From: Enterococcus malodoratus ATCC 43197
Lineage (GTDB): Bacteria; Bacillota; Bacilli; Lactobacillales; Enterococcaceae
Direction of reading: 5' to 3'
Length of the DNA: 64,000 nt
Assembly: GCF_000407185.1 (NCBI RefSeq)
Contig: NZ_KE136483.1
Coordinates: 558,001 to 622,000, forward strand
Part shown: piece by piece, positions 48,335 to 57,359 of the stretch
Position numbering within the stretch: position 1 is the stretch's first letter
How the letters are laid out: each line of letters starts with the position of its first letter
The notes under the pieces: generated by a model
What the model saw: the letters and a program-made list of their open reading frames with translations, nothing else
Told to the model about the DNA's origin: nothing
Database searches by the model: none
Position numbers and translations under genes: made by a program

Positions 48335-48505
48335 TCATTCTGTTTTAAAAAAAAGTGCCGATCTAAGGAGTAGTTGTGCAAACATACTAATCCAAAAGAA
48401 AGTTGTAAAAATTGGATTAGTATTTGGTATAAGCTCAATTATTAGCATAACTAGACTAAAAATACTTAACAGATTGCAGAAACGTTTAATTTTTTTTATA
48501 TTCAT
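48335..48505 (-). CDS. Small membrane protein, 56 aa
   Basis: ATG at 48505 on the minus strand has AGGA seven bases upstream. The product begins MNIKKIKRFCNLLSIF and has two hydrophobic stretches (LLSIFSLVMLIIELI and PIFTTFFWISMFAQLLL) with a basic N-terminus. The gene contains a perfect 12-bp inverted repeat (ATACTAATCCAA/TTGGATTAGTAT). Family unknown; sizes like this occur among immunity or stress peptides. Confidence 0.5.
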   Translation of the reverse strand: MNIKKIKRFCNLLSIFSLVMLIIELIPNTNPIFTTFFWISMFAQLLLRSALFFKTE

Positions 48506-48663
48506 TTTCTGTCCTACTCTCTATTTTTTTCGAAAGTTCAGAGTGTACAATTGTTTACCTAATATAATTGTAAAACGAATACCCATATGAATAAACCCGA
48601 AGATTTTTTGGATTGTAAAAAATCTGATAATTGATTTTGATGTTGACTAGTTTTTCCAGTAAA

Positions 48664-48715
48664 AAAAAAGATCAGAAAGAGATGCCTTTCGAGCAATTCT
48701 TTCTGATCTTTTTTG
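48664..48715. terminator. Terminator of the GNAT gene
   Basis: AAAAAGATCAGAAAGA and TCTTTCTGATCTTTTT form a long stem around ATGCCTTTCGAGCAAT. Confidence 0.88.
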
Positions 48716-48722
48716 AATATTC

Positions 48723-49136
48723 TTATCTTTTCAAGTACATACCTAAGCTTTCCGGTGCCGTTTCAACAAAACCAAACTGCTTATAAAGGTTATCTGCCGG
48801 GCAATCCGCGATTAGATTAACGTAAGCCTGCGGATCGATCTCGTTGTGAATATGGGTCATCAATAATTCCATGATCTTTTTTGCCAGACCGTTTCCTTGT
48901 TTTGACGGATGGACGGCAATATCGACAATCTGATAAGCGGTACCGCCATCGCCGATGATTCGTCCCATCCCAATCAGCTTCTGATTCTTGCTTTGTCTAA
49001 TGATCACCGAGTAGATACTGTTGCTTAACCCTATTTTACTAGCCTCTTTGCCTCGGGGAGACAAGCCGCAATCCTTGCGCAACGCCAAGTATTCTTCTAT
49101 TTCAGGAATATCGATTCGAATGACATAGTTTTCCAT
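48723..49136 (-). CDS. GNAT-family acetyltransferase
   Basis: 137 residues from ATG 49136, with AAGGAGA upstream. The acetyl-CoA loop is HPSKQGNGLAKKIM and the C-terminal strand ends CPADNLYKQFGFVET. Substrate unknown. Confidence 0.92.
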   Translation of the reverse strand: MENYVIRIDIPEIEEYLALRKDCGLSPRGKEASKIGLSNSIYSVIIRQSKNQKLIGMGRIIGDGGTAYQIVDIAVHPSKQGNGLAKKIMELLMTHIHNEIDPQAYVNLIADCPADNLYKQFGFVETAPESLGMYLKR

Positions 49137-49348
49137 TGCAGTTCTCCTTAACAAAAGTGTGTAATCACAGTATAGGGTCATTCTACGCTACTTATCTAAG
49201 AAAACAAAAGGTAAGGTACGTGAAAGGACAATGATGGACTTTTTACTTTTTTTTAAAAGAAAACAAGAAAAATAAATTATTTTAATGGAAGATTCCTTTA
49301 GTACTGATGCTTCCCATTTGTGAAAATCAATTTAAGGAAAAAAGCTGT

Positions 49349-49377
49349 TTGACAGGACCCAAATTTTAGGATTATAG
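49349..49377 (+). promoter_or_regulatory. Promoter
   Basis: TTGACA (49349-49354) and TTATAG (49372-49377), 17-bp spacer, before the 127-aa hypothetical gene. Confidence 0.65.
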
Positions 49378-49430
49378 TCAGGGCGTGATCACAGACCGAC
49401 TGAAAAATAAAAACGAAAGGAGCCAACAGC

Positions 49431-49814
49431 ATGTCAGAAATTTTATTCACTCCCAATCAATTATTTACGCTAAAACGTACTACCCTTGAAAAACGAACGA
49501 TGAAGTATTACAAAGAGACCCACGATGAAGCACAGACAGTCAAAATTATGATAGCGCTTCAGGTGAGAGATGAGCTGACCGAATCCGATTTTTCATTCTT
49601 CATGCAGGATCTTGTCCGTCATCTATTTATGAAAACCAAAATAACTCGGGCACTACGTCGTTATTACGTCTATTTCAAAGACTATTTTGAAAAGAAGGAA
49701 TGGAAGTTCCTTACGCTACGACTATTTCCCATCAAAACCTATATCGCTGAAAAGCTTGAGCAATTATATACGAAATTCATCAAAGAACCCTTAGAAGGGC
49801 TGGTCGGATCTTGA
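49431..49814 (+). CDS. Hypothetical protein, 127 aa, related to the 274-1356 product
   Basis: ATG 49431 after AAAGGAG. Basic, helical and soluble. It shares a spaced pattern with the N-terminal domain of the protein at 274-1356: LFT near 11, TLEKR near 18, SDF near 51, DLVRHLF near 58, KEW near 88. It lacks the Lys-rich tail. Function unknown. Confidence 0.75.
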   Translation: MSEILFTPNQLFTLKRTTLEKRTMKYYKETHDEAQTVKIMIALQVRDELTESDFSFFMQDLVRHLFMKTKITRALRRYYVYFKDYFEKKEWKFLTLRLFPIKTYIAEKLEQLYTKFIKEPLEGLVGS

Positions 49815-49890
49815 CGATGAGTGACAAAAAAAGGGGCGACTGAAAGCAATAAAAAAAGGAAGCAAATAGGATTCACTTCCGAAATAGCAA

Positions 49891-50475
49891 TCATTCATCT
49901 TTTTTATAATGGCTTAGACGTCCGCCATCATCCCAAGCGCCATAAAGCTTATTGGCTTTGGTATTGAGCAGCAATTTTTCCAATCGTCGTTCAAAGAGTT
50001 CCCCATCCGCACCATAGCGCTGGATATTGTCGATTCTAATTCGCTGGTAAAGCTCAGGAAAGTCCGCAAATTTTTTCTGGATTTCCGGATCGGATGCGAG
50101 TTCGTTCAGAATCCGAGCATCAATCACAAAACTTTCAGGTGATAGGTCCGGCAAGGTGGCATGTCCCAATTCAGTCATTAAATCCAAATAGATCAGGCGG
50201 CGTGCACGCTCCTTATTCAACTCGGTCCATTGACTCTTTTTTGATCTGGGCGATAGACGCTGTGCGACCTCCGTTTCAGAAAGCTTCTTTTTGGTGCTGT
50301 CGATCCAGCCAAAACAAAGGGCTTCTTCAACGATGTCTAAATAGGTCAGATTTGACTGGTCGCGATCGATTACGACCCAGCAATCTTTTGTAGTTGCAGC
50401 ATTTTCAGCCAGCCATGCTCGTAAAGCTTGGCGATCTTGCGGCTTGAATAAGTTGTTCATCTCCAAAGGATTCAC
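49891..50475 (-). CDS. YdeI/OmpD-associated family protein
   Basis: 194 residues. Family hallmarks YLDIVEEALCFGWIDS and QRLSPRSKKSQWTELNKERARR. Bacterial YdeI-like proteins have been linked to resistance to cationic peptides, but the mechanism is unclear. GTG at 50475 overlaps the stop of the preceding M23 gene (GTGA); an internal ATG five codons in is an alternative. Confidence 0.85.
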   Translation of the reverse strand: MNPLEMNNLFKPQDRQALRAWLAENAATTKDCWVVIDRDQSNLTYLDIVEEALCFGWIDSTKKKLSETEVAQRLSPRSKKSQWTELNKERARRLIYLDLMTELGHATLPDLSPESFVIDARILNELASDPEIQKKFADFPELYQRIRIDNIQRYGADGELFERRLEKLLLNTKANKLYGAWDDGGRLSHYKKDE

Positions 50476-51272
50476 CTAGTTTCTGTCTGATTTTCTTTCA
50501 AAGAGCGGATGCGTTCACCCACGGCGGGAATTTGGTTACTGACGATCTCCCATGTTTGCCCATTGTATTTTTCATAGGCCGAAAAAACGAAGGGCAGCCC
50601 ATTTGCTGATTCGATTATAGCAGAATCCATCAGCTGGAAATGCAGATGAGGCTCAGTCGAGTTGCCTGAATGCCCGACATTGCCAAGGTAGGTTCCCTGC
50701 GAAATATGTTCGCCTTCGTTAACTGCTAAAGAATCCTTTTGCAGATGAGCAAAAGCTGCGTAAAGACCCGAGGCTTGTTTGATGACGACATAATTTCCGG
50801 CGATCGCCTCAAAGCCATCTCGTTCCTGATCGAAAAAAAGCGAATGCCGAATCGCGGATGTCTGATCGTGAACCCAAGAAGCCTTCTCACCATCAGAAGT
50901 ATTGTTTTTCACCGTCACCACCTCGCCGGCAAAGGGCGCATAAACGGGTTGACCAAAACAATAATATTTTTCCAATGGAATTCCGCCAAAGAGATAATCA
51001 ACCGAACGTTCCGTATGGGAGGCTTCGTTTTGATCTTTTTGAATAAAATCAAACGCATAGCGCAACCCAAAGCGATCGGTACCATGACTCGGAACTCGAT
51101 CGGCAGGGCTTGTTTCCGTATACCATTCACCGCGTAGAGGAAATGCGATCGTCGTTGCTGCTTTTTCCATCACAGAACCTTCTTTCTGTTGTGGCTTATT
51201 TTCGTGTACATTTGTCGAAATAACAATCAATAGAAGCAGGAGACCACCAACTAAAATCAGAACTCTTTTCAT
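50472..51272 (-). CDS. M23-family peptidase, membrane-anchored
   Basis: 266 residues. An uncleaved-looking N-terminal helix (VLILVGGLLLLLIVI) is followed by the LytM fold. Zinc and catalytic residues: His/Asp in SHGTDRFGLRYAFDF, GNYVVIKQ strand, and PHLHFQ (HxH). Cleaves peptidoglycan cross-bridges or related peptides. AraC/TetR neighbours give no specific hint. Confidence 0.9.
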   Translation of the reverse strand: MKRVLILVGGLLLLLIVISTNVHENKPQQKEGSVMEKAATTIAFPLRGEWYTETSPADRVPSHGTDRFGLRYAFDFIQKDQNEASHTERSVDYLFGGIPLEKYYCFGQPVYAPFAGEVVTVKNNTSDGEKASWVHDQTSAIRHSLFFDQERDGFEAIAGNYVVIKQASGLYAAFAHLQKDSLAVNEGEHISQGTYLGNVGHSGNSTEPHLHFQLMDSAIIESANGLPFVFSAYEKYNGQTWEIVSNQIPAVGERIRSLKENQTETR

Positions 51273-51286
51273 ACTGGTTCCCCCAA

Positions 51287-51913
51287 TTATTCACCATAAA
51301 AAACCATCTGAAGATCCACGAGATACTGGGATAATCTATCGCTGATCGCTTGATAGTCGATCTGTTCATAATCCGTATGCTTCAATTCTTCCAAAATTTC
51401 ATTCGTAAAACCGATATTTCCCCAAAGAATCAATTGTTTGCATCGTTCAACATTGAGTCCTGTACGAAACTTTGTAGAATCGATTGATCGAAATAGGTCC
51501 TCCGCACAAACTGATTGCTCTTGTGCAGCCATTTCCGCTAGTTTTTGATTGATCGTTTCCGATTTTGTTGCGAACGACAAGTTAGTAAAATCAAAAATCC
51601 AGGGATTCCTTTTCATCAATTCGATTTGTAAGGAATATGATTGCAGCAGCCGTTTAAATAGATCTTTTTCTTGCAAATCCATTTTATTCAAGTAGTTTCT
51701 ATCAATCGTTTTTCTGCAATAGTTCAGTAAGAATAAAAACAAATCCTCTTTGCTTTTGACGTAGTGAAACATCAACGCCTTCGATATTTCCGCCGCCTTA
51801 GCGATTCGATTCGTTGAAGCTTCATCGTATCCTCGCGAAGAAAATTCCTGCAACGCCGCATTAATGATTCTTTGGATTTTCGGGTCATTCGTATTGATTT
51901 CAGACAACGTCAT
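51287..51913 (-). CDS. TetR-family regulator
   Basis: 208 residues. HTH: IINAALQEFSSRGYDEASTNRIAKAAEISKALMFHYVKSKEDL read in parts (residues ~12-55). The chosen ATG 51913 lies only two bases after AGGAG, so TTG 51907 (eight bases away) is also possible. Two operator copies overlap its promoter, so it is probably autoregulated and may also control the M23-YdeI genes downstream. Confidence 0.92.
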   Translation of the reverse strand: MTLSEINTNDPKIQRIINAALQEFSSRGYDEASTNRIAKAAEISKALMFHYVKSKEDLFLFLLNYCRKTIDRNYLNKMDLQEKDLFKRLLQSYSLQIELMKRNPWIFDFTNLSFATKSETINQKLAEMAAQEQSVCAEDLFRSIDSTKFRTGLNVERCKQLILWGNIGFTNEILEELKHTDYEQIDYQAISDRLSQYLVDLQMVFYGE

Positions 51914-51919
51914 CACTCC

Positions 51920-51970
51920 TTTACCTATTAGGTCAATAAAATTGTAACAGAATTTACCTGATAGGTCAAT
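51920..51970 (-). promoter_or_regulatory. Autoregulated TetR promoter with two operators
   Basis: TTTACCTATTAGGTCAAT (51920-51937) and TTTACCTGATAGGTCAAT (51953-51970) are 33 bp apart. On the minus strand TTGACC (51964-51969) and TACAAT (51941-51946) with a 17-bp spacer form the promoter between and within them. Confidence 0.82.
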
Positions 51971-52034
51971 GAAACGCAAAAAAAGATAGCCGCCAGCAAA
52001 TTTTACTAGCAACTATCTTTTAGGATTTTTTGAT

Positions 52035-52457
52035 TTAGACCGACTTCATCGCAGACACGATCCAAGTTACACCATATTTATCCTCCACACAACCGCTAAT
52101 ACCGCTATCATCCGGTGGAGGATTTGTAGCCAGTTCACCTATGATATTTCCGTCAACGGCTAGTTCCGAAAATATTTTTCTGGCCAAGTCTTCCTTTGGC
52201 ATATGAGCTTGGATTAAAATATTCCCACTTTTTGGAACTGTTTCTAGACTATCAGCGCCGCTCATTCCGCCCAAATTAGGCAAAACTATTTGAGCATGCA
52301 TAACTTTGTCTTTCAGCTCATCACTCATGGGCATCGCTGGATTTTCAGGGATGTCACCATACTTCGCCAAGTGCTGGATCTCACCGCCAAAAATTTGAGC
52401 ATACCACAAAAATGCTTCTTGGCAATCTCCGTTGAATCTAATATAAGGCATCAACAT
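52035..52457 (-). CDS. VOC-family PhnB-like protein
   Basis: 140 residues. The pattern PYIRFNGDCQEAFLWYAQIFGGEI and the end DKYGVTWIVS match PhnB-like glyoxalase-fold proteins. Activity unknown. AAGGTGG precedes ATG 52457. It lies next to the AraC gene on the same strand. Confidence 0.9.
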   Translation of the reverse strand: MLMPYIRFNGDCQEAFLWYAQIFGGEIQHLAKYGDIPENPAMPMSDELKDKVMHAQIVLPNLGGMSGADSLETVPKSGNILIQAHMPKEDLARKIFSELAVDGNIIGELATNPPPDDSGISGCVEDKYGVTWIVSAMKSV

Positions 52458-52508
52458 ATCATCAAACCACCTTTTCTGATTTCGTTTCTACACTTGAAAA
52501 GTATACAC

Positions 52509-53324
52509 TCACAGTTTATAGGGGTCATTGTAAAAAAGGGACATTTTAGCCAAATATTCCTTCGGTGTGATGCCATAGATGGTTGTAAAGTCATGGACAA
52601 AATGGGCATAGTCGTGGTGTCCAGTTTGTTCAAAAAGCTGACCAGCCGGATAATTGGCCTTCAATAAATCAGCGGCGTTTTTCATGCGAATGATCCGAGA
52701 ACAAGTTTTAATTTTGGTTCCAGCATATTTCATGAACAAACGATTCAGATGTTTTTCGCTGTAGTAGGTCTCAGTAGCCAAGTCCTTCACGCGAATAGCG
52801 CCGTTTGCCGCAAGCAGTTTTTCAAAGGCCAAGGAAAAGGTCGAATTGATTTCATTTTCCGATAAATGCGTCAAAAAGATTACATCCAATTTACCAGCCA
52901 AATCAGGAATGTCTGCCGCAGTGTAGTAGGCCTCGGCGATTTCTGTATATAGCGCTTGATTTAAGTCGGCAAGTAAGAACCCTTCATTCATCAAATGGTT
53001 TTGATCAATCCTGATAAAGGGAAAGAGTCCGGCAGCGTGAAATTCTACCAGAAACATAAAATCAAATTGCCGCGCATAATCCGCGATCATTGCAGGTCGA
53101 GTATTGACACCTCGCAATCCTGCAGTGAACTGACCGTTTTGAAACGTGCAAACCAAGGTCGAGCTGATAGTTGGCAGGATCGTTTGCTGATCGGGCATGG
53201 TGCTAGGATTGGTAAACATATAAGTCGCGATATAAGGGCGCAGCAACTGATGCGGAGCAACAATAATGCTATTCTCATCAATCTTAGGCAGTGAGCTTTG
53301 ATAAATACTTTCTTTGTTTAGCAT
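52509..53324 (-). CDS. AraC-family regulator
   Basis: 271 residues. The N-terminal domain is the DUF6597-like sensor (PHQLLRPYIATYMF); the C-terminal HTH pair has VKDLATETYYSEKHLNRLFMKYAG and the signature HDYAHFVHDFTTIYGITPKEY. It may control the adjacent VOC gene. Confidence 0.92.
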   Translation of the reverse strand: MLNKESIYQSSLPKIDENSIIVAPHQLLRPYIATYMFTNPSTMPDQQTILPTISSTLVCTFQNGQFTAGLRGVNTRPAMIADYARQFDFMFLVEFHAAGLFPFIRIDQNHLMNEGFLLADLNQALYTEIAEAYYTAADIPDLAGKLDVIFLTHLSENEINSTFSLAFEKLLAANGAIRVKDLATETYYSEKHLNRLFMKYAGTKIKTCSRIIRMKNAADLLKANYPAGQLFEQTGHHDYAHFVHDFTTIYGITPKEYLAKMSLFYNDPYKL

Positions 53325-53354
53325 GGGAATCTCCCTTCTGACAACAACTGACTA

Positions 53355-53879
53355 CTAAAAGCCTTCTTTCACACTTCTAATCCATTTCTCAATTGCTTCG
53401 ACTAAGAGATATTGCTGCTGCATGACAGCTTTCCCAGTTTCTGGAATTTCAGGCAGGTCCTGTTTGGCTTCAATATTTTCTTCCAGCTGAGCCTTCATCT
53501 TTTTAACGTTGGCTTCGATGATACTGATACAAGCTTTTTGATCAGCAGGAGGCAGGCTGTCGAGATTGACAATGACTGCATTGAAATCGAGGAAGATATT
53601 GATTGGACGCGCGGCGATGCCCAGCATTAATTTTTCGAATTCTGTTTTACCTTTTTTTGTCAGTGAATAGATAGCTTTTTCAGGCATGTTGCCTTCTTTT
53701 TTTAATGTACTTTTTACGTAGCCTTGTTTTTCTAATTGGATCACTTTCTTGTAGATGGAGGGTGTACTGATTTTTACCCATTGAGAGATGTTGCGGTACT
53801 CAACTAGTTTTTGGATATCGTATGCACTCAGGGATTCCTTTTTTAGAATACCTAAGACAATCAAGTCAATCGTTCGCAT
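53355..53879 (-). CDS. PadR-family regulator
   Basis: 174 residues. Winged-helix PadR N-terminus (LIVLGILKKESLSAYDIQKLV, STPSIYKKVIQLEKQGYV) with a Vir-type C-terminal helix bundle. It is divergent from the MATE efflux gene with two palindromes between, the classic multidrug-regulator layout. Confidence 0.92.
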   Translation of the reverse strand: MRTIDLIVLGILKKESLSAYDIQKLVEYRNISQWVKISTPSIYKKVIQLEKQGYVKSTLKKEGNMPEKAIYSLTKKGKTEFEKLMLGIAARPINIFLDFNAVIVNLDSLPPADQKACISIIEANVKKMKAQLEENIEAKQDLPEIPETGKAVMQQQYLLVEAIEKWIRSVKEGF

Positions 53880-53904
53880 AGGAATAGCCTTCTTTCTATC
53901 ATGT

Positions 53905-53959
53905 TTGACATGTACTCTAAATTAGAGTAGTATCGTGTTCGTTACTATAATTTATAGTA
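53905..53959. promoter_or_regulatory. MATE promoter with two PadR operator palindromes
   Basis: TTGACA (53905-53910) and TAGTAT (53928-53933), 17-bp spacer. TACTCTAAATTAGAGTA (53913-53929) fills the spacer; TACTATAATTTATAGTA (53943-53959) lies 30 bp on. Same 17-bp palindrome pattern. Confidence 0.85.
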
Positions 53960-54107
53960 TATGTTTTTTGCCGTCATGTCAAGGCTGTTGGGCCGGTCGA
54001 ACCTTTCGAGTGCAGCTCATTTTTCTTCATTATGCAAAATTGAGACAAGAAATGAGGTTGGATGGTTCCGCAGTTTAAGGAAGAGTGAAAAAGAAGGAGT
54101 GGAAGGT

Positions 54108-55499
54108 ATGAAAGAACAAAGTGGAAAAATGGTTTTACTTGGGTCTGCACCGATTGCTAAAGCCTTGTTAGCGATGGGGGTTCCGACGATGATCGGAATG
54201 ATGATCAATGCCCTTTACAATTTGGTGGATGCCTATTTTGTCGGCGGTTTAGGAACTAGTCAGATGGGCGCGATCTCCGTAGCATTTCCGTTGAGTCAAG
54301 TGGTTGTTGGGTTAGGACTTTTATTTGGCAGTGGGGCAGCATCGTATATCTCTCGTTTATTGGGTTTGGGTAAGAAGGAGCAGGCGAATCAAGTGGCTAG
54401 TACAGCACTTTATGGCAGTCTATTGGTCGGCGGAGTCGTGATTCTTGGTGTGTTGATTTTTCTTACACCGCTGTTAAAAATGCTGGGAGCAACACCGAGC
54501 ATTCTGCCATATGCTTTGAGTTATACGAGAATCTATATTTTGGCTTCGATATTTAACGTGTTCAATGTGACGATGAACAGCATCGTAACTAGTGAGGGTG
54601 CTGCTAAAACAACGATGCTGGCATTGTTGGCGGGGGCTATCTGCAATATAATTTTGGACCCTATTTTGATCTATACTTTTAATATGGGGGTCGCAGGAGC
54701 AGCGCTGGCGACAGCAATTGCACAAGTTTTGTCGACAGGAATTTATTTGCGCTATATAAGCAGTAAGAAAAGTGTTTTTCACTTCCGAATGAAAGACTGT
54801 CATTTCTCAAAGGAAATTTTATCGGAGATTTTGAAAATCGGTATTCCTACGTTGGTTTTTCAAGTATTGACCAGCTTATCGATTTCATTGATCAACCTGC
54901 AGGCGCGGGGCTATGGGGATTCTGTGATTGCGGGAATGGGTGCCGTGACTCGGGTGACTTCATTGGGCAGCTTGATGGTATTCGGCTTTATTAAAGGATT
55001 TCAACCATTGGCAGGTTATAGTTATGGGGCTCGAAAGTTTGAGCGATTACAAGCGGCGATTCGACTTTCAGTTATTTGGTCAACGGTATTTTGCGGACTT
55101 TTTGGTCTGCTGCTGGTTCTGTTTCCGACAGAGATCATTTCGCAGTTTACTAGAGGAGATGCAGAGTTGATCCGGACTGGTCAAACTGCTTTGCAAGCCA
55201 GTGGTTTGACCTTCACACTTTTCGGCTTTTATACGGTCTATTCTTCACTTTTTCTAGCGTTGGGAAAGGCGAAAGAAGGCTTCTTTCTAGGCGCGTGTCG
55301 TCAGGGAGTTTGTTTTGTCCCAGTAGTCTTTCTTCTGCCGATCTTCTGGCCGTTGAAAGGGATTCTGTATGCACAACCGATTGCTGATCTTTTGTCTGTA
55401 GCGATCACAGTGCTAATGGCGCTTCGTCTGCAAAAAGAGTTATCGGAAAAGCAGCAGCAAACATTAGCGGTTGTTTCAGAATCTCCAGATTCACTTTAA
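54108..55499 (+). CDS. MATE-family multidrug efflux transporter
   Basis: 463 residues, 12 membrane helices. Family segments: PTMIGMMINALYNLVDAYFVGGLG, GAASYISRLLG, and GFQPLAGYSYGARKFER. Exports drugs or dyes with Na+ or H+. ATG 54108 is chosen after GGAAGG; the frame is open upstream to 53961 but this part covers the operator. Regulated by the divergent PadR. Confidence 0.93.
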   Translation: MKEQSGKMVLLGSAPIAKALLAMGVPTMIGMMINALYNLVDAYFVGGLGTSQMGAISVAFPLSQVVVGLGLLFGSGAASYISRLLGLGKKEQANQVASTALYGSLLVGGVVILGVLIFLTPLLKMLGATPSILPYALSYTRIYILASIFNVFNVTMNSIVTSEGAAKTTMLALLAGAICNIILDPILIYTFNMGVAGAALATAIAQVLSTGIYLRYISSKKSVFHFRMKDCHFSKEILSEILKIGIPTLVFQVLTSLSISLINLQARGYGDSVIAGMGAVTRVTSLGSLMVFGFIKGFQPLAGYSYGARKFERLQAAIRLSVIWSTVFCGLFGLLLVLFPTEIISQFTRGDAELIRTGQTALQASGLTFTLFGFYTVYSSLFLALGKAKEGFFLGACRQGVCFVPVVFLLPIFWPLKGILYAQPIADLLSVAITVLMALRLQKELSEKQQQTLAVVSESPDSL

Positions 55500-55507
55500 A
55501 GCAAAAC

Positions 55508-55550
55508 GAAACGGAGTTCCTCGAAAGAGAGGAACTCCGTTTTTTTTAGT
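55508..55550. terminator. Bidirectional terminator
   Basis: AACGGAGTTCCTC (55510-55522) and GAGGAACTCCGTT (55529-55541), then T-run. Shared by the MATE gene and the convergent DUF916 gene. Confidence 0.93.
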
Positions 55551-55553
55551 TTC

Positions 55554-56570
55554 TTATTTGTCATCTAATTTCTTCTTCAAGTTTCTGTTTCGGTTATACA
55601 TGAAGATTACCACAGCTAGCAGAACGATGATCACTGCGATGCCGACCCAGATCCAAGGATTCGTTGATTTCTCTTTAATCGAGACATCCTTCTCATTGTA
55701 ATCTTTGGCTTTTGCTTGATTGATTTTGAATGATGGACTAGCGTTCCATTTTTGTCCCCCGGCACTAATATTCATTTTGACCGTGTATGTGCCTGGTGTA
55801 AATTCTGTGTTATCCATCTGAATCAAGTAAGGCATGCGTGAGCTCGGTGCTAATGTCAACTGTTTCTTTGTATCCTTGGCAATCGTTTTGCCGTCTTTTT
55901 CGACTTGATAATCAATCGTTACATCTTTGACATAGGTCGCTTTTTGATTATCAACCGTTACGTTTATCGCATTGCGGCTATTGGCCTGTGTAGCCTTAGC
56001 CTTCGTAATCTTCAAATCTGGTTTGACTTCGTTGGTATTGTTATGGAGCAAAACCGCGATTTCCCGTGAGAAGATATTTTTGATGTTGCCCTCGACTTTT
56101 TCTGTCGAGACTTGTTCCATATAAAGACCGCCGGCTAGAACTCCCTCAAATTCTTTATCCGGCATCTTAATATCTAGGTAAATGTCCTTTGACTCATTTG
56201 CAGCCAAATCAATTTCCTTGTCACTGAGTTTGACGTAATCAGTGATATTTGGACCAAAATCACTCTTATCCTGATTCATACCTGAATACTCAATAACGCC
56301 CAAACTGTTAGTGATCGCGCGATTGAAGGCTGTTTTCAACTTGATCGGTTTATCTGTCCGATTAGTCAAGGTAACGGTCAATCGATCGGATTCATTTGGT
56401 TGGTATGTTAAATCATAATAAAGTTGATTTTTATCAATTTGATGTTCCGAAGGATGAATCACCGCATCGAAACTATCTAACGACTCTCCATGAGCGACAA
56501 TCGGTAAAAATGAAAAAGCCAGAATGAAAAACACTCCTCGTATAAATGGTTTCAATAAATTCTTCAGCAT
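55554..56570 (-). CDS. DUF916/DUF3324 WxL-interacting protein
   Basis: 338 residues. Signal peptide (~28 residues), DUF916 domain (YYDLTYQPNESDRLTVTLTN), DUF3324 domain (from ~residue 165), then a C-terminal membrane helix (WIWVGIAVIIVLLAVVIFM) with a basic tail. Members bind WxL proteins and peptidoglycan at the surface. Third gene of the minus-strand cluster. Confidence 0.93.
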   Translation of the reverse strand: MLKNLLKPFIRGVFFILAFSFLPIVAHGESLDSFDAVIHPSEHQIDKNQLYYDLTYQPNESDRLTVTLTNRTDKPIKLKTAFNRAITNSLGVIEYSGMNQDKSDFGPNITDYVKLSDKEIDLAANESKDIYLDIKMPDKEFEGVLAGGLYMEQVSTEKVEGNIKNIFSREIAVLLHNNTNEVKPDLKITKAKATQANSRNAINVTVDNQKATYVKDVTIDYQVEKDGKTIAKDTKKQLTLAPSSRMPYLIQMDNTEFTPGTYTVKMNISAGGQKWNASPSFKINQAKAKDYNEKDVSIKEKSTNPWIWVGIAVIIVLLAVVIFMYNRNRNLKKKLDDK

Positions 56571-56732
56571 TTTCTATCTCCTTCACTTCAATTGTATTTT
56601 TCCGCGTAATGGAAGAGTCTCTCTCAATTTTCTTTCCCCTGTATATCAGTCAAAGGACAGAATCATAGTCAAACAGCTTGGGGTCGCTTTCTCAGTAAGC
56701 GCAGCTGCCGATGAGATTCCGTCCTAATTTTT

Positions 56733-57359
56733 TTAGCTTGGTGTTGCAGAGAATGTCCAAACTAGAGTTGTTTGGTATTGTGCTTGTTGTTTAGCCGTAT
56801 CTTTTGGCACAGCTAATTCGAATTTTGTAATTGGCAAGGCTGTTTCACCAGCACCTTCATTCGCTTGTGCGGTAAGAACGGACACAGATTGGTTCACTAG
56901 CAATGTTGTTTTTGCTCCATTAGCGACACGAGTCCCTGTTGGTGCAGAGTTAACATTATTTGTCAGTGTGCCTGCTGTAAAGCTTAGAGCGGCACCAGTC
57001 AAAGGAGTTGAATTTGCGGTGAACTGAGTTGGTTCATTTACTTTTACAGACCAGCCAGTCGATGTGCTGCCGCGGTTATCGCTGATTGCGACTTGACCAG
57101 TAGTTGCAGGGGATGTTTGTACCCCATCGCTTGTAGCCGTCCAAGTTTCATCAACCTTTGTTTGAATCGCGTGTGAACCAAAATTCAAGTTTTTAGGTAA
57201 TGAAGCACTGGCATTTCCAGGAACCTGCGGGTCAAAAGTAATACCGCCATCGGTATAGTCGACAGTACCAGTAGTATCCACTGCATGCGCACTTGTTGAA
57301 AAGGCGAAGATACTACCAGCAAAAAGTCCAGCAATTAACAAAGCAAATTGTTTTTTCAT
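56733..57359 (-). CDS. WxL-domain surface protein
   Basis: 208 residues. Signal peptide ends near SAHA. Paired WxL-type motifs: GWSVKV near residue 105 and the C-terminal YQTTLVWTFSATPS. LNFGSHAIQTKVDETW matches the second WxL protein at 58148-59523. It binds peptidoglycan non-covalently. One-base overlap with the upstream gene. Confidence 0.95.
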   Translation of the reverse strand: MKKQFALLIAGLFAGSIFAFSTSAHAVDTTGTVDYTDGGITFDPQVPGNASASLPKNLNFGSHAIQTKVDETWTATSDGVQTSPATTGQVAISDNRGSTSTGWSVKVNEPTQFTANSTPLTGAALSFTAGTLTNNVNSAPTGTRVANGAKTTLLVNQSVSVLTAQANEGAGETALPITKFELAVPKDTAKQQAQYQTTLVWTFSATPS

